Assembly (NCBI GenBank): GCA_904387375.1
Contig: CAJFLE010000005.1
Coordinates: 21,309 to 85,308, forward strand
Length of the DNA: 64,000 nucleotides
Direction: 5' to 3'
Origin: Candidatus Protoclostridium gallicola
Lineage (GTDB): Bacteria > Bacillota > Clostridia > Christensenellales > Pumilibacteraceae
Below the pieces are notes generated by a model. That model was given only the letters and a program-made list of their open reading frames with translations, had not been told where the DNA came from and did not search any database. Shown here piece after piece: positions 1-7,650 of this stretch; within the stretch, counting starts at the first letter, position 1, and each line of letters opens with the position of its first letter. The translations under genes were made by a program, and so were the position numbers.

Positions 1-44
1 TCTATTACTTTGCTTTCAAGACATCCGCATTTGTTGCACTTCAT
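1..44 (-). CDS. nrdR: NrdR transcriptional repressor, N-terminal fragment (runs off window)
   Basis: Only the first 14 or so codons are present on the minus strand, reading MKCNKCGCLESKVI. This matches the start of the zinc ribbon of NrdR, the ATP/dATP-sensing repressor of ribonucleotide reductase genes, with the first CxxC pair of the zinc site visible. The ATG is preceded by a GGAGA ribosome-binding site and by a near-perfect promoter. It is too short for the ORF track. The rest of the gene lies beyond position 1. Confidence 0.8.
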   Translation of the reverse strand, partial: MKCNKCGCLESKVI

Positions 45-66
45 CGGGATTCTCCTTCCGCATAGC

Positions 67-95
67 ATTGTAGCATTTTGCCCCGCTGTTGTCAA
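67..95 (-). promoter_or_regulatory. Sigma-A promoter of nrdR
   Basis: TTGACA at 90-95 and TACAAT at 67-72 on the minus strand are separated by exactly 17 bp, and a GGAGA site and the nrdR ATG follow. The leader is short, roughly 16-20 nt. Confidence 0.75.
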
Positions 96-118
96 GCGCG
101 GAAGGGCGCGGCCCGAAG

Positions 119-427
119 TCAATCGTACAATTTGCAGTTGTCCGCGCACGGCGGACCGCCCGGACCGGGACGTCCCGGCATTTCCCCGCCCGGAGCCATG
201 TCGATGAGGATGACGTCGGCGCCTATCTTGACGATGCACGACAGCGGTATGAACAGGTTCTGTTCCTTGGCGAAAAAGCCGCTGCGCTTCACGGGCGCGA
301 CTATACCGAGCGCGGTTTTGGTTTCCACGGATATTATCATATCCACTATATGGCCGAGGCGGGTGCCGTCCGCCGCGTTGACCACTTCTTTTTTGCGCAG
401 TTCGCAAAACGAAATCTCGCCGTCCAT
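119..427 (-). CDS. YlmC/YmxH family PRC-barrel sporulation protein
   Basis: A 102-residue protein consisting of one PRC-barrel domain (about residues 3-80) of the YlmC/YmxH family. These are small proteins encoded near division or sporulation genes in most endospore formers; their biochemical role is not established. The opening FCELRKKEVVNAADGTRLG matches the family start, with the usual basic strand followed by an NxxDGxxLG turn. The C-terminus adds a Pro/Gly-rich tail with CADNC. No clear Shine-Dalgarno precedes the ATG; an AT-rich block (TATATA) lies 7 nt upstream. It sits between nrdR and divergent sigG, a common clostridial neighbourhood. Family assignment is confident, function is not. 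Confidence 0.7.
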   Translation of the reverse strand: MDGEISFCELRKKEVVNAADGTRLGHIVDMIISVETKTALGIVAPVKRSGFFAKEQNLFIPLSCIVKIGADVILIDMAPGGEMPGRPGPGGPPCADNCKLYD

Positions 428-515
428 AATAACGTATATATGCGGCGGAGCGCGGATACGTTACAGCGAAAATAAATGCGCAAAGCCGCGAAAAAGCACT
501 AATCGGGGCGGGACG

Positions 516-544
516 GAATACGCGGCGGCAAACGGCGCAAAATA
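516..544 (+). promoter_or_regulatory. Candidate forespore sigma (F/G) promoter for sigG
   Basis: GAATA at 516-520 and GCGCAAAATA at 535-544, 14 bp apart, resemble the GYATA / GGNNANANTW elements of sigma-F promoters, which drive sigG in known spore formers. No sigma-A-like pair is visible in the same gap. The predicted start point falls very close to the ribosome-binding site, so the exact element is uncertain. Confidence 0.35.
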
Positions 545-564
545 CCGTAGAAGAGGTACCGAAG

Positions 565-1338
565 ATGAAAACGAGAGTAGAAATCAGCGGCATAGACACG
601 TCGCGGCTGCCCACGCTCACGCACGAGGAGGCGATGGATCTGCTGAAACGCGCGCAGAGCGGCGACAAAGCCGCGCACGAGAAGTTCGTGACCGCAAACC
701 TGCGGCTGGTGCTGTCCATAGTGCAGCGATTTTACGGGCGCAGGCAGTCGGCGGACGACATATTCCAGGTGGGATGCGTGGGGCTGATAAAAGCGATGAA
801 CAACTTCAATACCGAGTACAATCTGCGCTTCTCCACGTATGCGGTGCCCATGATCATAGGCGAGATACGGCGTTTCCTGCGCGACTCCTCCGCCCTGCGC
901 GTTTCGCGTTCCATACGCGACACGGCGTATAAGGCGCTGCAGGTGCGGCACGACCTGGAAACCACGAGCGACCGCGAAGCCACGCACGAGGAGATCGCCG
1001 CCTGCATGGAGCTGCCCGTGTCCGCGGTCACCTATGCGCTGGACGCCATATCCGACCCGGTGTCGCTGTACGACCCTGTGTATCACGACGGCGACGAAAC
1101 GGTCATGGTCATGGATCAGATCGCCGACGACAAGTACGATTCGGAAAGGTGGATAAAAAACGTCGCCATAAGCGACGCAATGAGCAAGCTGAGCGAGCGC
1201 GAGCGGCAGATACTGACGCTGCGGTTCTACGAAGGCAAAACTCAGATGGAAGTGTCGGGCGAAATCGGCATTTCGCAGGCGCAGGTATCGAGGCTGGAAA
1301 AATCCGCCATCAAGGAACTGGGCAGGCTCATATCGTAA
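565..1338 (+). CDS. sigG: RNA polymerase sporulation sigma factor SigG
   Basis: A 257-residue late forespore sigma factor that directs transcription of spore-protection and germination genes after engulfment. The N-terminus KVEISGIDTSRLP-like motif (VEISGIDTSRLP, residues 5-16) is the diagnostic SigG signature. Region 2 is intact (LRLVLSIVQRF, DIFQVGCVGLIKA, FSTYAVPMIIGEIRRFLRD), followed by region 3 and a helix-turn-helix region 4 near the C-terminus (GISQAQVSRLEK). Length is normal for the family. AGAGG lies 8 nt before the ATG. The gene is monocistronic: a strong hairpin follows immediately and spoIIGA/sigE are not adjacent. Confidence 0.95.
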   Translation: MKTRVEISGIDTSRLPTLTHEEAMDLLKRAQSGDKAAHEKFVTANLRLVLSIVQRFYGRRQSADDIFQVGCVGLIKAMNNFNTEYNLRFSTYAVPMIIGEIRRFLRDSSALRVSRSIRDTAYKALQVRHDLETTSDREATHEEIAACMELPVSAVTYALDAISDPVSLYDPVYHDGDETVMVMDQIADDKYDSERWIKNVAISDAMSKLSERERQILTLRFYEGKTQMEVSGEIGISQAQVSRLEKSAIKELGRLIS

Positions 1339-1345
1339 TATGCGA

Positions 1346-1380
1346 AGCGCCGCGGCAGGCAGCCGCGGCGCTTGTTTATT
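1346..1380. terminator. Terminator shared by sigG and the convergent reductase gene
   Basis: An 11-bp GC-rich stem (AGCGCCGCGGC with its complement, 5-nt loop) is followed by a T-rich tract on the plus strand. The stop codon of the convergent gene lies just after the hairpin, so it may serve both. Confidence 0.8.
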
Positions 1381-2017
1381 TAAGCATATCGTTGTCGCGC
1401 CAGTAAGCGCCGTCGAGAGTGTCGGCGGAGTCGCGGGAGTGCGCGCGGCGGCCGGCGGCGAAACGGCGGCGCATCGCGAACGTAACGCGGGCGGGCACGT
1501 CGTAATCGATGCCGGCAAATTCCAGACCGAGCAGGCGCGCGCCGGTCAGCGAGGCGGCGTCCGTGCCGGAGCGCACGAGCACGCGCACGCTTCCTATTCC
1601 CCACATGCGCAGCACGTCAGCGGCGTACTTCGCCGCGCCCTTGGCTCCGTCGCCCGAGCACAGAACGACGGCGCGCTTGCCGCGCATCGCGGGCCGGGGA
1701 CGGTGCGCCATCGACGCCCAGCGCAGATGGTCGAACAGATTCTGCACCGACGCGGGCACGCCGGCGAAATATACGTCGAACGCCAGCACTATGACGTCGG
1801 AGGTTTCCATGCTTTTCCACACCGGCATGACGCTGCGGGAGGCGCGGCACTTGGTTTCGCCCTCGCGCACGCAGATTTCGCAGCCTGTGCAGTATTCGGT
1901 CAGCGCCGACGACATGTTCCACACCTTTATTTCCGCGGAAGCAAGCGGCGCGGTAAAAGCCCCGACCAGCTCGCTTACCGCTTTTTCGTCCGAACTCGTT
2001 ATAACAGTCGCTCTCAT
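1376..2017 (-). CDS. Flavodoxin-fold NAD(P)H-dependent oxidoreductase
   Basis: A 213-residue protein of the NADPH-dependent FMN reductase / flavodoxin-like superfamily. The fold pattern starts MRATVITSSDEKAV and continues with a cysteine-rich stretch (CTGCEICVREGETKC, about residues 43-57), a feature of iron-sulfur-flavoprotein-like relatives that here could be structural or redox active. DVYFAGVPASVQNLFDHL is the typical FMN-binding segment of the family. The electron acceptor cannot be predicted. The track ORF begins 33 codons earlier, but those codons cross the promoter, so I start at 2017. The ATG lies 10 nt after the -10 box without a Shine-Dalgarno site, implying a nearly leaderless mRNA. 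Confidence 0.7.
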   Translation of the reverse strand: MRATVITSSDEKAVSELVGAFTAPLASAEIKVWNMSSALTEYCTGCEICVREGETKCRASRSVMPVWKSMETSDVIVLAFDVYFAGVPASVQNLFDHLRWASMAHRPRPAMRGKRAVVLCSGDGAKGAAKYAADVLRMWGIGSVRVLVRSGTDAASLTGARLLGLEFAGIDYDVPARVTFAMRRRFAAGRRAHSRDSADTLDGAYWRDNDMLK

Positions 2018-2027
2018 AGTATTATAA

Positions 2028-2056
2028 AGTATAGCAGACAGCGCGGATTTTGTCAA
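2028..2056 (-). promoter_or_regulatory. Sigma-A promoter, leaderless type, of the flavodoxin-like gene
   Basis: TTGACA (2051-2056), 17 bp, TATACT (2028-2033). The start codon begins 10 nt after the -10 box, so transcription should start 2-5 nt before the ATG. Confidence 0.7.
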
Positions 2057-2063
2057 TACGGAC

Positions 2064-2092
2064 AAAAGAAAGGACGCCCCGTAAGGACGTCC
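2064..2092 (-). terminator. Terminator of the SRP RNA gene
   Basis: On the minus strand GGACGTCC pairs with GGGCGTCC (one GU pair, 5-nt loop) and CTTTCTTTT follows. It lies about 17 nt past the 3' end of the SRP RNA. A T run on the opposite strand suggests partial bidirectional activity. Confidence 0.75.
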
Positions 2093-2108
2093 GTTTTTTG
2101 CGAAAGCG

Positions 2109-2376
2109 CCGTGCATCCGCCGTTGTCGCAGACCGCCGAAGAGTCTCGCGGGCAGTTAACTCGCTCAAAGCTCACTTGTGGCACACGCAAAGATCTGCTT
2201 AGTGCTGCTGCGGTCAGGCCCTGACACGGTTCACAGTAGAGCGTTGCACAAGACCCTGAGGTCAACGTCACTTACACGCAACTTGCCTTCCACGACCTGC
2301 GCCGAAGGCGGCGTTCGGTCCTGCTGTAGCGGATTGCAGGTGCAGGGCACCGCTGGCTCCCCACCTAGCACGGCTT
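2109..2376 (-). ncRNA. ffs: Signal recognition particle RNA, large (Alu-containing) type
   Basis: The minus strand begins GCCGTGCTAGGTGGGGAG and continues GCGGTGCCCTGCACCTGCAAT, the conserved 5' Alu-domain sequence of Bacillus-type SRP RNA, and ends GGTGCACGGC, which pairs with the 5' end. Domain IV carries the Ffh-binding symmetric loop (GTCAGG with AGCAGC). The total of about 268 nt matches the roughly 270-nt Firmicute form and not the 4.5S form. It combines with Ffh and FtsY to target membrane proteins co-translationally. The apical loop of helix 8 is not the usual GGAA/GNRA loop; see findings. It has its own promoter and terminator. Confidence 0.92.
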
Positions 2377-2380
2377 TATG

Positions 2381-2409
2381 ATTATATCATTCCCGCCGAA
2401 AAATCGCAA
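2381..2409 (-). promoter_or_regulatory. Promoter of the SRP RNA gene
   Basis: TTGCGA (2404-2409), 17 bp, TATAAT (2381-2386), ending 4 bp before the RNA 5' end. The -10 box overlaps the stop codon of the upstream hydrolase gene. Confidence 0.7.
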
Positions 2410-3119
2410 GCGTTTTGGCGGTCATTTTCACAGGCAGATACGAACGCTCCGAAAAGCGCGAGCGACGCCGGATCCGATTCGTACGACAGCTCGGGATGCC
2501 ACTGCACGCCGACGAAAAACTTCTTCCCCGGCATATACGCGCCCTCGACGATGCCGTCGTCCGAAACGGCCGCGGCGCGAAGGCGGGGCGACAGCGTCTT
2601 CACCGCCTGGTGATGATAGCTGTTCACTCCCAGTCTGCCGCCGCCGACTATGCGGGCGAGCGGAGTGCCGGGCAGGATATCCACGGAATGAAACACGCGG
2701 TCGTACGGCGGCTTCATGCAGTGATCGGCGCCCGTTTCGCCCGGCAGATCGATATGCAGCGTGCCTCCGAAACGCACGTTCATTATTTGAATGCCGCGGC
2801 AGATTCCGAAGGCCGGAATGTCGAGGCGCTCGCACAGCGAAAGGAGCGCGAAGTCCATGGCGTCGCGCTCGCGGCACGGCCTGCCGCAGAGCGGCGAAAG
2901 TTTTTCTCCGTACAGCGCGGGATCGACGTCCTGCCCGCCGGTAAACAAAAAGCCCGCGCATACGCCGGCGGCGCGGGCGAGCGCGTCCGGATCCGACGAA
3001 AGCGGGAGCATTACGGGCAGCGCGCCGCATTTCTCCAGCGCGCGCATATAGCCGGGAATCATCCAATAACTGCCGCGCTCCTCGTCGACGAGGGGCGTCA
3101 CTCCGATAACGGGTTTCAT
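2382..3119 (-). CDS. Class-I glutamine amidotransferase-like gamma-glutamyl hydrolase (peptidase C26)
   Basis: A 245-residue cytosolic hydrolase of the PuuD/gamma-glutamyl-GABA hydrolase family, which cleaves gamma-glutamyl amides. The nucleophile elbow FGICRGIQIMN (Cys near residue 107) and the catalytic HPE in VGVQWHPEL (near residue 217) are both present, and an early FTGGQDVDP segment is typical. Whether the substrate is gamma-glutamyl-GABA or another gamma-glutamyl compound cannot be told; no putrescine genes are nearby. AGGAG lies 9 nt before the ATG, and a consensus promoter lies upstream. The gene is monocistronic and its stop runs into the SRP RNA promoter. Confidence 0.85.
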   Translation of the reverse strand: MKPVIGVTPLVDEERGSYWMIPGYMRALEKCGALPVMLPLSSDPDALARAAGVCAGFLFTGGQDVDPALYGEKLSPLCGRPCRERDAMDFALLSLCERLDIPAFGICRGIQIMNVRFGGTLHIDLPGETGADHCMKPPYDRVFHSVDILPGTPLARIVGGGRLGVNSYHHQAVKTLSPRLRAAAVSDDGIVEGAYMPGKKFFVGVQWHPELSYESDPASLALFGAFVSACENDRQNACDFSAGMI

Positions 3120-3160
3120 CTGCCTGGCTCCTGAGGATTATTTCCCTTTATTCCGCGTCT

Positions 3161-3189
3161 ATTATACTCCCGGCGCGTCCCGTTGTCAA
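3161..3189 (-). promoter_or_regulatory. Sigma-A promoter of the C26 hydrolase gene
   Basis: Perfect TTGACA (3184-3189), 17 bp, TATAAT (3161-3166) on the minus strand, followed by a leader of about 35 nt with an AGGAG site. Confidence 0.8.
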
Positions 3190-3268
3190 GCGCTGACATT
3201 TATTTCCGTACTCCCCGCGCGGATAACGACATTTTTTGCGCCCAAACTACGGAATAGAGGAAGATTTT

Positions 3269-3487
3269 ATGGTAATAATCCAACTTGAAGTCGGAGAGCT
3301 CGAGGAAATACTCGCGGCTCTCGCGGAGACCAGAGGTATAACAATGGACAGGCTGGTCAGCGAAATCGTGAACAAATACTTTCCCGCGCCGCATAGTATA
3401 GATAAGAGCGGCATGGCGGAAGGCTATAAGGAGATGGGAGAAATAAACCTCTCGATTGCTGATGGAATTGACGATAAAAAGAGGTGA
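3269..3487 (+). CDS. MazE/EndoAI-like antitoxin
   Basis: A 72-residue protein directly before, and overlapping, a MazF toxin. The N-terminal part ([37 protein letters not shown]) fits a ribbon-helix-helix DNA-binding and dimerisation unit, and the C-terminal [14 protein letters not shown] is the toxin-contacting tail seen in EndoAI-type antitoxins. I start at the ATG at 3269, which follows AGAGGAAG; the track start 11 codons earlier has no ribosome-binding site. The product probably neutralises the toxin and represses the operon. No clear operator palindrome was found. Confidence 0.75.
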   Translation: MVIIQLEVGELEEILAALAETRGITMDRLVSEIVNKYFPAPHSIDKSGMAEGYKEMGEINLSIADGIDDKKR

Positions 3488-3812
3488 TATTTTTTATGCG
3501 GATTTAAGTCCGGTCGTGGGCAGCGAACAGGGCGGCGTGCGCCCCATTCTCATAGTGCAGAACAACGTCGGCAACAAATATTCGCCCACCATAATCGCCA
3601 GCGCGATAACGAGCCAGCTGACAAAAGCAAAACTGCCCACCCACATCGAAGTCGCGAGCGGACAGTTCGGTCTGCCGAAGGACAGCGTGATACTGCTCGA
3701 ACAGATAAGGACGCTCGACAAGCGGCGGCTGAAAACCAAAATAGGCAGTCTGGACGAACGGACGATGGACCGTGTCAACCGCGCGATACTTATTTCTCTC
3801 GGCTTCGTATGA
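3462..3812 (+). CDS. ndoA: MazF/NdoA (PemK) mRNA interferase toxin
   Basis: A 116-residue PemK/MazF-fold endoribonuclease that cuts single-stranded RNA at short specific sites. [29 protein letters not shown] is a near-exact family N-terminus, and SAITSQ, LPTHIEV and [13 protein letters not shown] follow in order. It overlaps the antitoxin gene by about 26 nt, so translation is likely coupled. TTG at 3456 is an alternative start, and no clear Shine-Dalgarno favours either. All key residues appear intact. In Firmicutes this single chromosomal MazEF is conserved and is usually a stress module rather than a mobile element. Confidence 0.88.
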   Translation: MELTIKRGDIFYADLSPVVGSEQGGVRPILIVQNNVGNKYSPTIIASAITSQLTKAKLPTHIEVASGQFGLPKDSVILLEQIRTLDKRRLKTKIGSLDERTMDRVNRAILISLGFV

Positions 3813-3816
3813 AGCG

Positions 3817-3855
3817 AAAAACAGCCCGAAAATCATTGAAATCGGGCTGTTTTAC
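3817..3855 (+). terminator. Terminator of the mazEF-like operon
   Basis: AAACAGCCCGA pairs with TCGGGCTGTTT around a 12-nt loop and ends in TTTT. It may also terminate the convergent nnrDE transcript. Confidence 0.75.
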
Positions 3856-3873
3856 ATATTATGTCAGACATAA

Positions 3874-5334
3874 TCAACCAAAAATGCGCGAAGTTTCCAC
3901 GATAATATCCGAAGCGAGGATACTCGTTTCGCTGCGGAGAGAGGCGGCGCGCTCGCCTGCTTTGCCGAACCAGTAGCACGCGCGCACGGCGGCGTCAAAA
4001 GGGTCGAGCCGGGCGGCAAACGCCGCGGTCATGCCCGCGAGCACGTCCCCGCTTCCCGCCTTCGCCATGGCGGGAGTGCCGGTAAGATTAAGGTAGATCC
4101 GCTTGCCGTCGCTGATCACGGTGGTGGCGCTCTTCATGGCGACGACTGCGTCCAGTTTTTCGGCGAATGCGCGGGTGCGCTCGGTGTCGGGCAACGCGTC
4201 GTCCTCGCCCGCCAGCCGGGCGAATTCGCGCACGTGCGGGGTCAGTATAAGGCGGCAGACATGGCCTTTCACCGCATCCGGATCAGCGGCGAGAGCGTTC
4301 AGCCCGTCGCCGTCTATAACGAGAGCGCCGGCAAATCTGCGCGCGATATATGCGATTATTTTAAGTAAATCGGGATTTTTCCCCAGACCCATGCCTATCA
4401 CGATACTCGGCGTTTTTTCCATAATTTTATCCAGAACAGGCTCATTATACGTTATTTTACCTGCTATGTCAGGCATAAAATACAGCATTTCCTCTTTAAT
4501 ACGGCTCTGATACGCCGTTTGCAGGCTTTCGGGCACGCACAACACGGCGTAGCCCGCCCCGGAGCGGAGCGCGGCGGAGGCGGACTCGTGAGCGAGCAGC
4601 GACGCGCCCATCATGGTCGGAGAGCCGGCGATTATTTTCACGCTGCCGTAGTTGCCCTTATTGGACACGGTGCGGCGGGGCGGCATTGCGGCGTCTTCCT
4701 TTTCGGTGACGCGCATGCGCGGCTCGCCCAAAGGTATGCCTATTTCGGCGACCTCCGCCCTGCCCGTGCAGTTCCTGCCGCCGCCGAGCAGCAGCCCCTG
4801 CTTGAGCGCGGAAAAAGTGACGGTGACATCGGCTTCGACCGCCTCGCCCATTATTCTGCCGGTGTCCGCGTTGAGACCGCTGGGCACATCGACGGACAGC
4901 ACGGATGCGGACGACGCGTTGACCGCCCGTATTATTTCAGCGGCGCGGCCGGTCACGTCGCGGGACAGGCCTATGCCGAATATGCCGTCTATGACGAGAT
5001 CGTTTTTTTCAAGCGCGGGCATTTCCGCAGAGACCGGCACGCCCGCGGCCGCAAGCGCTTCCAGCCTGGAGGAGACGTAGGCATTGCGCTTTTCCGAGCA
5101 TATAACGACGGCGGTTTCCCTGCCCGCCTCGTGAAGCAGCAGCGCGAGCGACAGCGCGTCGCTGCCGTTATTGCCTCCTCCCGCCAGCACGACGGCGCGG
5201 CGGAAACCGAAACCGAGCGCGGCGTCGAAAAGTTTGCCTGCGGCGCGGCCGATGAGCTCGTCCTCGCTCACGCCGGCGTCCATTACCGCGCGCTCGGCGG
5301 CGCGGATTTCGTTTACGGAATATACTCCGGTCAT
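3874..5334 (-). CDS. nnrD: Bifunctional NAD(P)H-hydrate epimerase / ADP-dependent NAD(P)H-hydrate dehydratase
   Basis: A 486-residue two-domain repair enzyme. The N-terminal epimerase (about 1-210) interconverts R- and S-NAD(P)HX, and the C-terminal ribokinase-like dehydratase (about 220-486) regenerates NAD(P)H using ADP. Epimerase motifs are AGGGNNGSDAL and DGIFGIGLSRDVTG. Dehydratase motifs are KGNYGSVKIIAGSP, VIDGDGLNAL, LTPHVREFARL and GSGDVLAGM. The usual GNNGGDG of the epimerase reads GNNGSDA here, a mild departure. AGGAGG precedes the ATG at 5334, and the ATG overlaps the recX stop in ATGA, so the two are one operon. The longer track start is unsupported. Confidence 0.9.
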   Translation of the reverse strand: MTGVYSVNEIRAAERAVMDAGVSEDELIGRAAGKLFDAALGFGFRRAVVLAGGGNNGSDALSLALLLHEAGRETAVVICSEKRNAYVSSRLEALAAAGVPVSAEMPALEKNDLVIDGIFGIGLSRDVTGRAAEIIRAVNASSASVLSVDVPSGLNADTGRIMGEAVEADVTVTFSALKQGLLLGGGRNCTGRAEVAEIGIPLGEPRMRVTEKEDAAMPPRRTVSNKGNYGSVKIIAGSPTMMGASLLAHESASAALRSGAGYAVLCVPESLQTAYQSRIKEEMLYFMPDIAGKITYNEPVLDKIMEKTPSIVIGMGLGKNPDLLKIIAYIARRFAGALVIDGDGLNALAADPDAVKGHVCRLILTPHVREFARLAGEDDALPDTERTRAFAEKLDAVVAMKSATTVISDGKRIYLNLTGTPAMAKAGSGDVLAGMTAAFAARLDPFDAAVRACYWFGKAGERAASLRSETSILASDIIVETSRIFG

Positions 5335-5939
5335 TCTTCCTCCTTTCCGCCGCAGACGCGGACGGCATGCTCTATGTCCTCCCACTCGAAGCCCCTGGAC
5401 GCGAGATGGGCGGACAGTTTGCGCGCGTCGAAAGCGCGCGTGCGCAGATATTTTTCGGCCGCGGCGACGGCGGCCTCGCGCTGGTCGCCCAGTCCGGCAA
5501 CCGCTTCTTCGATCAGCCTGCGGTCCGCCCCGCGCATGCCGAGATCGCGCGCCAGCCGTTTTTTGCCGCGGCGGGACGCGTACGTTTCCATATACGTCTG
5601 CACGAATCCCGCGTCGTCCACGTAGCCGTATTCTTTGAGTTTTGCAATCGCGGCGTCGGCAGCCTCGGGCGGATAGTCTTTGCCCGCGAGGTACGTCCGC
5701 AGCTCCTTTTCGGTACGCATGCGGCGGGAAATATAATCCGCGGCGCGGGCGAACGCCGCCTCCGCGTCGCTGTCCTTTTTCAGGGCGAGCAGCACTTCCC
5801 TCGTGGTTTCGCCGCCCGTTCTCAGCCCCGCGGACAGCGCGGTGACCGCCTCGAGCGACAGCGCGAATTCTCCGTCGAGATATATGTTCACGCGCCGTTT
5901 GTTGCGCTTCTGCGCGCTCATTTCCGTAATCTTCGCCAT
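5331..5939 (-). CDS. recX: Regulatory protein RecX
   Basis: A 202-residue RecX, which caps and limits RecA filaments. The three-helix RecX repeats are visible, for example RMRTEKELRTYLAGKDYPPEAADAAIAKLKEYGYVDDAGFVQTYME (about 70-115) and RGADRRLIEEAVAGL later. The translation-like start MAKITEMSAQKRNKRRVNIYLDGEFALSL is typical, with a family-specific beta-strand N-terminus. The start at 5939 lies 6 nt after a TATAAT box and has no Shine-Dalgarno site, so the transcript is predicted leaderless. It is followed by nnrD with a 4-nt overlap; no recA lies nearby. Confidence 0.85.
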   Translation of the reverse strand: MAKITEMSAQKRNKRRVNIYLDGEFALSLEAVTALSAGLRTGGETTREVLLALKKDSDAEAAFARAADYISRRMRTEKELRTYLAGKDYPPEAADAAIAKLKEYGYVDDAGFVQTYMETYASRRGKKRLARDLGMRGADRRLIEEAVAGLGDQREAAVAAAEKYLRTRAFDARKLSAHLASRGFEWEDIEHAVRVCGGKEEE

Positions 5940-5945
5940 AAACGC

Positions 5946-5974
5946 ATTATAACGCTTCCGCGCGGTTTTGTCAA
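5946..5974 (-). promoter_or_regulatory. Sigma-A promoter, leaderless type, of recX-nnrD
   Basis: Perfect TTGACA (5969-5974), 17 bp, TATAAT (5946-5951), with the ATG 6 nt after the -10 box. It is divergent from and non-overlapping with the ilvA promoter. Confidence 0.8.
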
Positions 5975-5991
5975 TAACAGGCGCAATTCGA

Positions 5992-6020
5992 TTGACAATC
6001 GGCGGCAAAAAAACGATAAT
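5992..6020 (+). promoter_or_regulatory. Sigma-A promoter of ilvA-ridA
   Basis: TTGACA (5992-5997), 17 bp, GATAAT (6015-6020). The leader is about 30 nt and carries only a weak GGGAA ribosome-binding site. Confidence 0.75.
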
Positions 6021-6055
6021 ATATACGAACGTAAATTTTATTCGGGAACACTCAA

Positions 6056-7255
6056 ATGACATTCGAAAAAATTCTGGAAGCAAAGAAAAGACTGGAGCCC
6101 GTGGTACAGAGAAAGCCGCTCGATTATTCGACGACTTTTTCGGCAATGACGGGCGGGCACGTTTACCTCAAATGCGAGAACATGCAGAAGACCGGCTCGT
6201 TCAAGGTGCGCGGCGCGTATAACAAAATCGCCAAGCTGCACGAAAGCGGCACGCTCAAAGCCATAGTGGCGTCGAGCGCGGGCAATCACGCCCAGGGCTG
6301 TGCATACGCCGCGACCTCGATGGGAGTCAAGGCGACGATAGTCATGCCCAAGACCACCCCCATCGCCAAAATAGTGGCCACGGAGGGCTACGGCGCGAAC
6401 GTCGAGCTTTACGGCGACTATTACGACGACAGCTACCGCCGCGCGAGAGAGATCGAACGCGAGGAGGGCGCGGTGTTCATCCATCCCTTCGACGACGAGG
6501 ACGTCATCGCCGGACAGGGCACGATAGGCATAGAGATGCTGGAGGACGTGCCCGACCTCGACGTGGTCATCGTACCCGCGGGCGGCGGCGGACTGCTCTC
6601 CGGCGTGGCGTGCGCCGTCAAATCCATCAATCCCAAGTGCAGCGTCATCGGCGTGCAGGCGGAGGGCGCGCCCGCAATCGCGCTGTCGTTCAGGGAAAAG
6701 AAGCACATCGAGCTGGATTACATTCACACGATAGCCGACGGCATCGCCGTCAAAAATCCCGGAAACATCACGATGAAGCTCATCGACAGATACGTCGACG
6801 ACGTCATGACCGTGAGCGACGGAGATATAGCGTCCGCGATCATACACCTTATCGAGCGCACGAAAATGGTCGTCGAGCCGGCGGGAGCGACGACGCTCGC
6901 GCTCATACTGTCGGGCAAGCTCAACGTGCGCGGCAAAAAGGTCGCCTGCCTGCTGTCCGGCGGCAACATCGACGTGTCCACCATCGGCAAGATAATCGAA
7001 CAGGGTCTCGTCAAGCGCGGCCGCAAGATCGAATTCTCCATACAGCTCCAGGACAAGCCGGGCATGCTGGAAAAAGTGTCGCACATTCTCGCGAGCGAGG
7101 GCGCGAACGTCATATCGATCACATACGACCGCACGCACGCCGACCTCGAGCTCAACGAAACCATTCTTCACATCGGCTGCGAAGTCGGAGGCAAGGAACA
7201 CAGCGAACGCGTCGCCAACGCGCTGGTATCTAACGGACTGAAAGTTCTCAAATAA
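6056..7255 (+). CDS. ilvA: Threonine ammonia-lyase (threonine dehydratase) with ACT domain
   Basis: A 399-residue PLP enzyme that deaminates L-threonine to 2-oxobutyrate via a reactive enamine. The PLP lysine lies in SFKVRGA (Lys50); SSAGNHAQG and the phosphate-binding GGGGLLSG loop follow. A single ACT-type domain occupies roughly residues 325-399 (IQLDKPGMLEKVSHILASEGANVISI-like, starting FSIQLQDKPGML). The short single regulatory domain matches the catabolic or short biosynthetic class rather than the long IlvA with two regulatory domains. The ridA gene follows 11 nt later, which fits the chemistry. Confidence 0.9.
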   Translation: MTFEKILEAKKRLEPVVQRKPLDYSTTFSAMTGGHVYLKCENMQKTGSFKVRGAYNKIAKLHESGTLKAIVASSAGNHAQGCAYAATSMGVKATIVMPKTTPIAKIVATEGYGANVELYGDYYDDSYRRAREIEREEGAVFIHPFDDEDVIAGQGTIGIEMLEDVPDLDVVIVPAGGGGLLSGVACAVKSINPKCSVIGVQAEGAPAIALSFREKKHIELDYIHTIADGIAVKNPGNITMKLIDRYVDDVMTVSDGDIASAIIHLIERTKMVVEPAGATTLALILSGKLNVRGKKVACLLSGGNIDVSTIGKIIEQGLVKRGRKIEFSIQLQDKPGMLEKVSHILASEGANVISITYDRTHADLELNETILHIGCEVGGKEHSERVANALVSNGLKVLK

Positions 7256-7266
7256 GGAGCCATATC

Positions 7267-7644
7267 ATGAAAAAAATCATTCTCACGGACAAGGCGCCCG
7301 CGCCCATCGGGCCGTACAGCCAGGGCGTGGAAATCAACGGACTGCTGTTCTTTTCCGGACAGATAGCCATAGACCCCGCCGAGGGCAGGATCGTCGCAAC
7401 CGACGTCGAAGGCCAGACCAGACAGGTGCTCGCAAATATTGCCGCGCTGCTTAAAGAGGCCGGCCTGACCGCGGAAAACGTAGCCAAGACCACGGTGTTC
7501 ATCAAGAACATTGCCGACTTTTCCAAAGTCAACGCGCTGTATGCCGGCATGTTCGGAGGCGACACGCCCGCGCGGTCGTGCGTGGAAGTGTCCAATCTCC
7601 CTGCCGGCGCGCTCGTGGAGATAGAAATCGTCGCCGCAAGATAA
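7267..7644 (+). CDS. ridA: RidA family 2-iminobutanoate/2-iminopropanoate deaminase
   Basis: A 125-residue trimeric RidA/YjgF/TdcF protein. It hydrolyses the imines released by threonine or serine dehydratases to keto acids and so prevents damage to PLP enzymes. The N-terminus APAPIGPYSQGVEINGLLFFSGQIAIDP and the C-terminal signature PARSCVEVSNLPAGALVEIE, with the substrate-binding Arg, are both present. AAGGAG lies before the ATG. Co-transcription with ilvA ties the detoxifying enzyme directly to its source of imine. Confidence 0.92.
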   Translation: MKKIILTDKAPAPIGPYSQGVEINGLLFFSGQIAIDPAEGRIVATDVEGQTRQVLANIAALLKEAGLTAENVAKTTVFIKNIADFSKVNALYAGMFGGDTPARSCVEVSNLPAGALVEIEIVAAR

Positions 7645-7650
7645 AAACGC

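Noticed and set aside
3456-3461. TTG at 3456 as the mazF start
   Set aside because: Possible, but the ATG two codons later gives the normal family N-terminus and neither has a clear ribosome-binding site, so the ATG was preferred.
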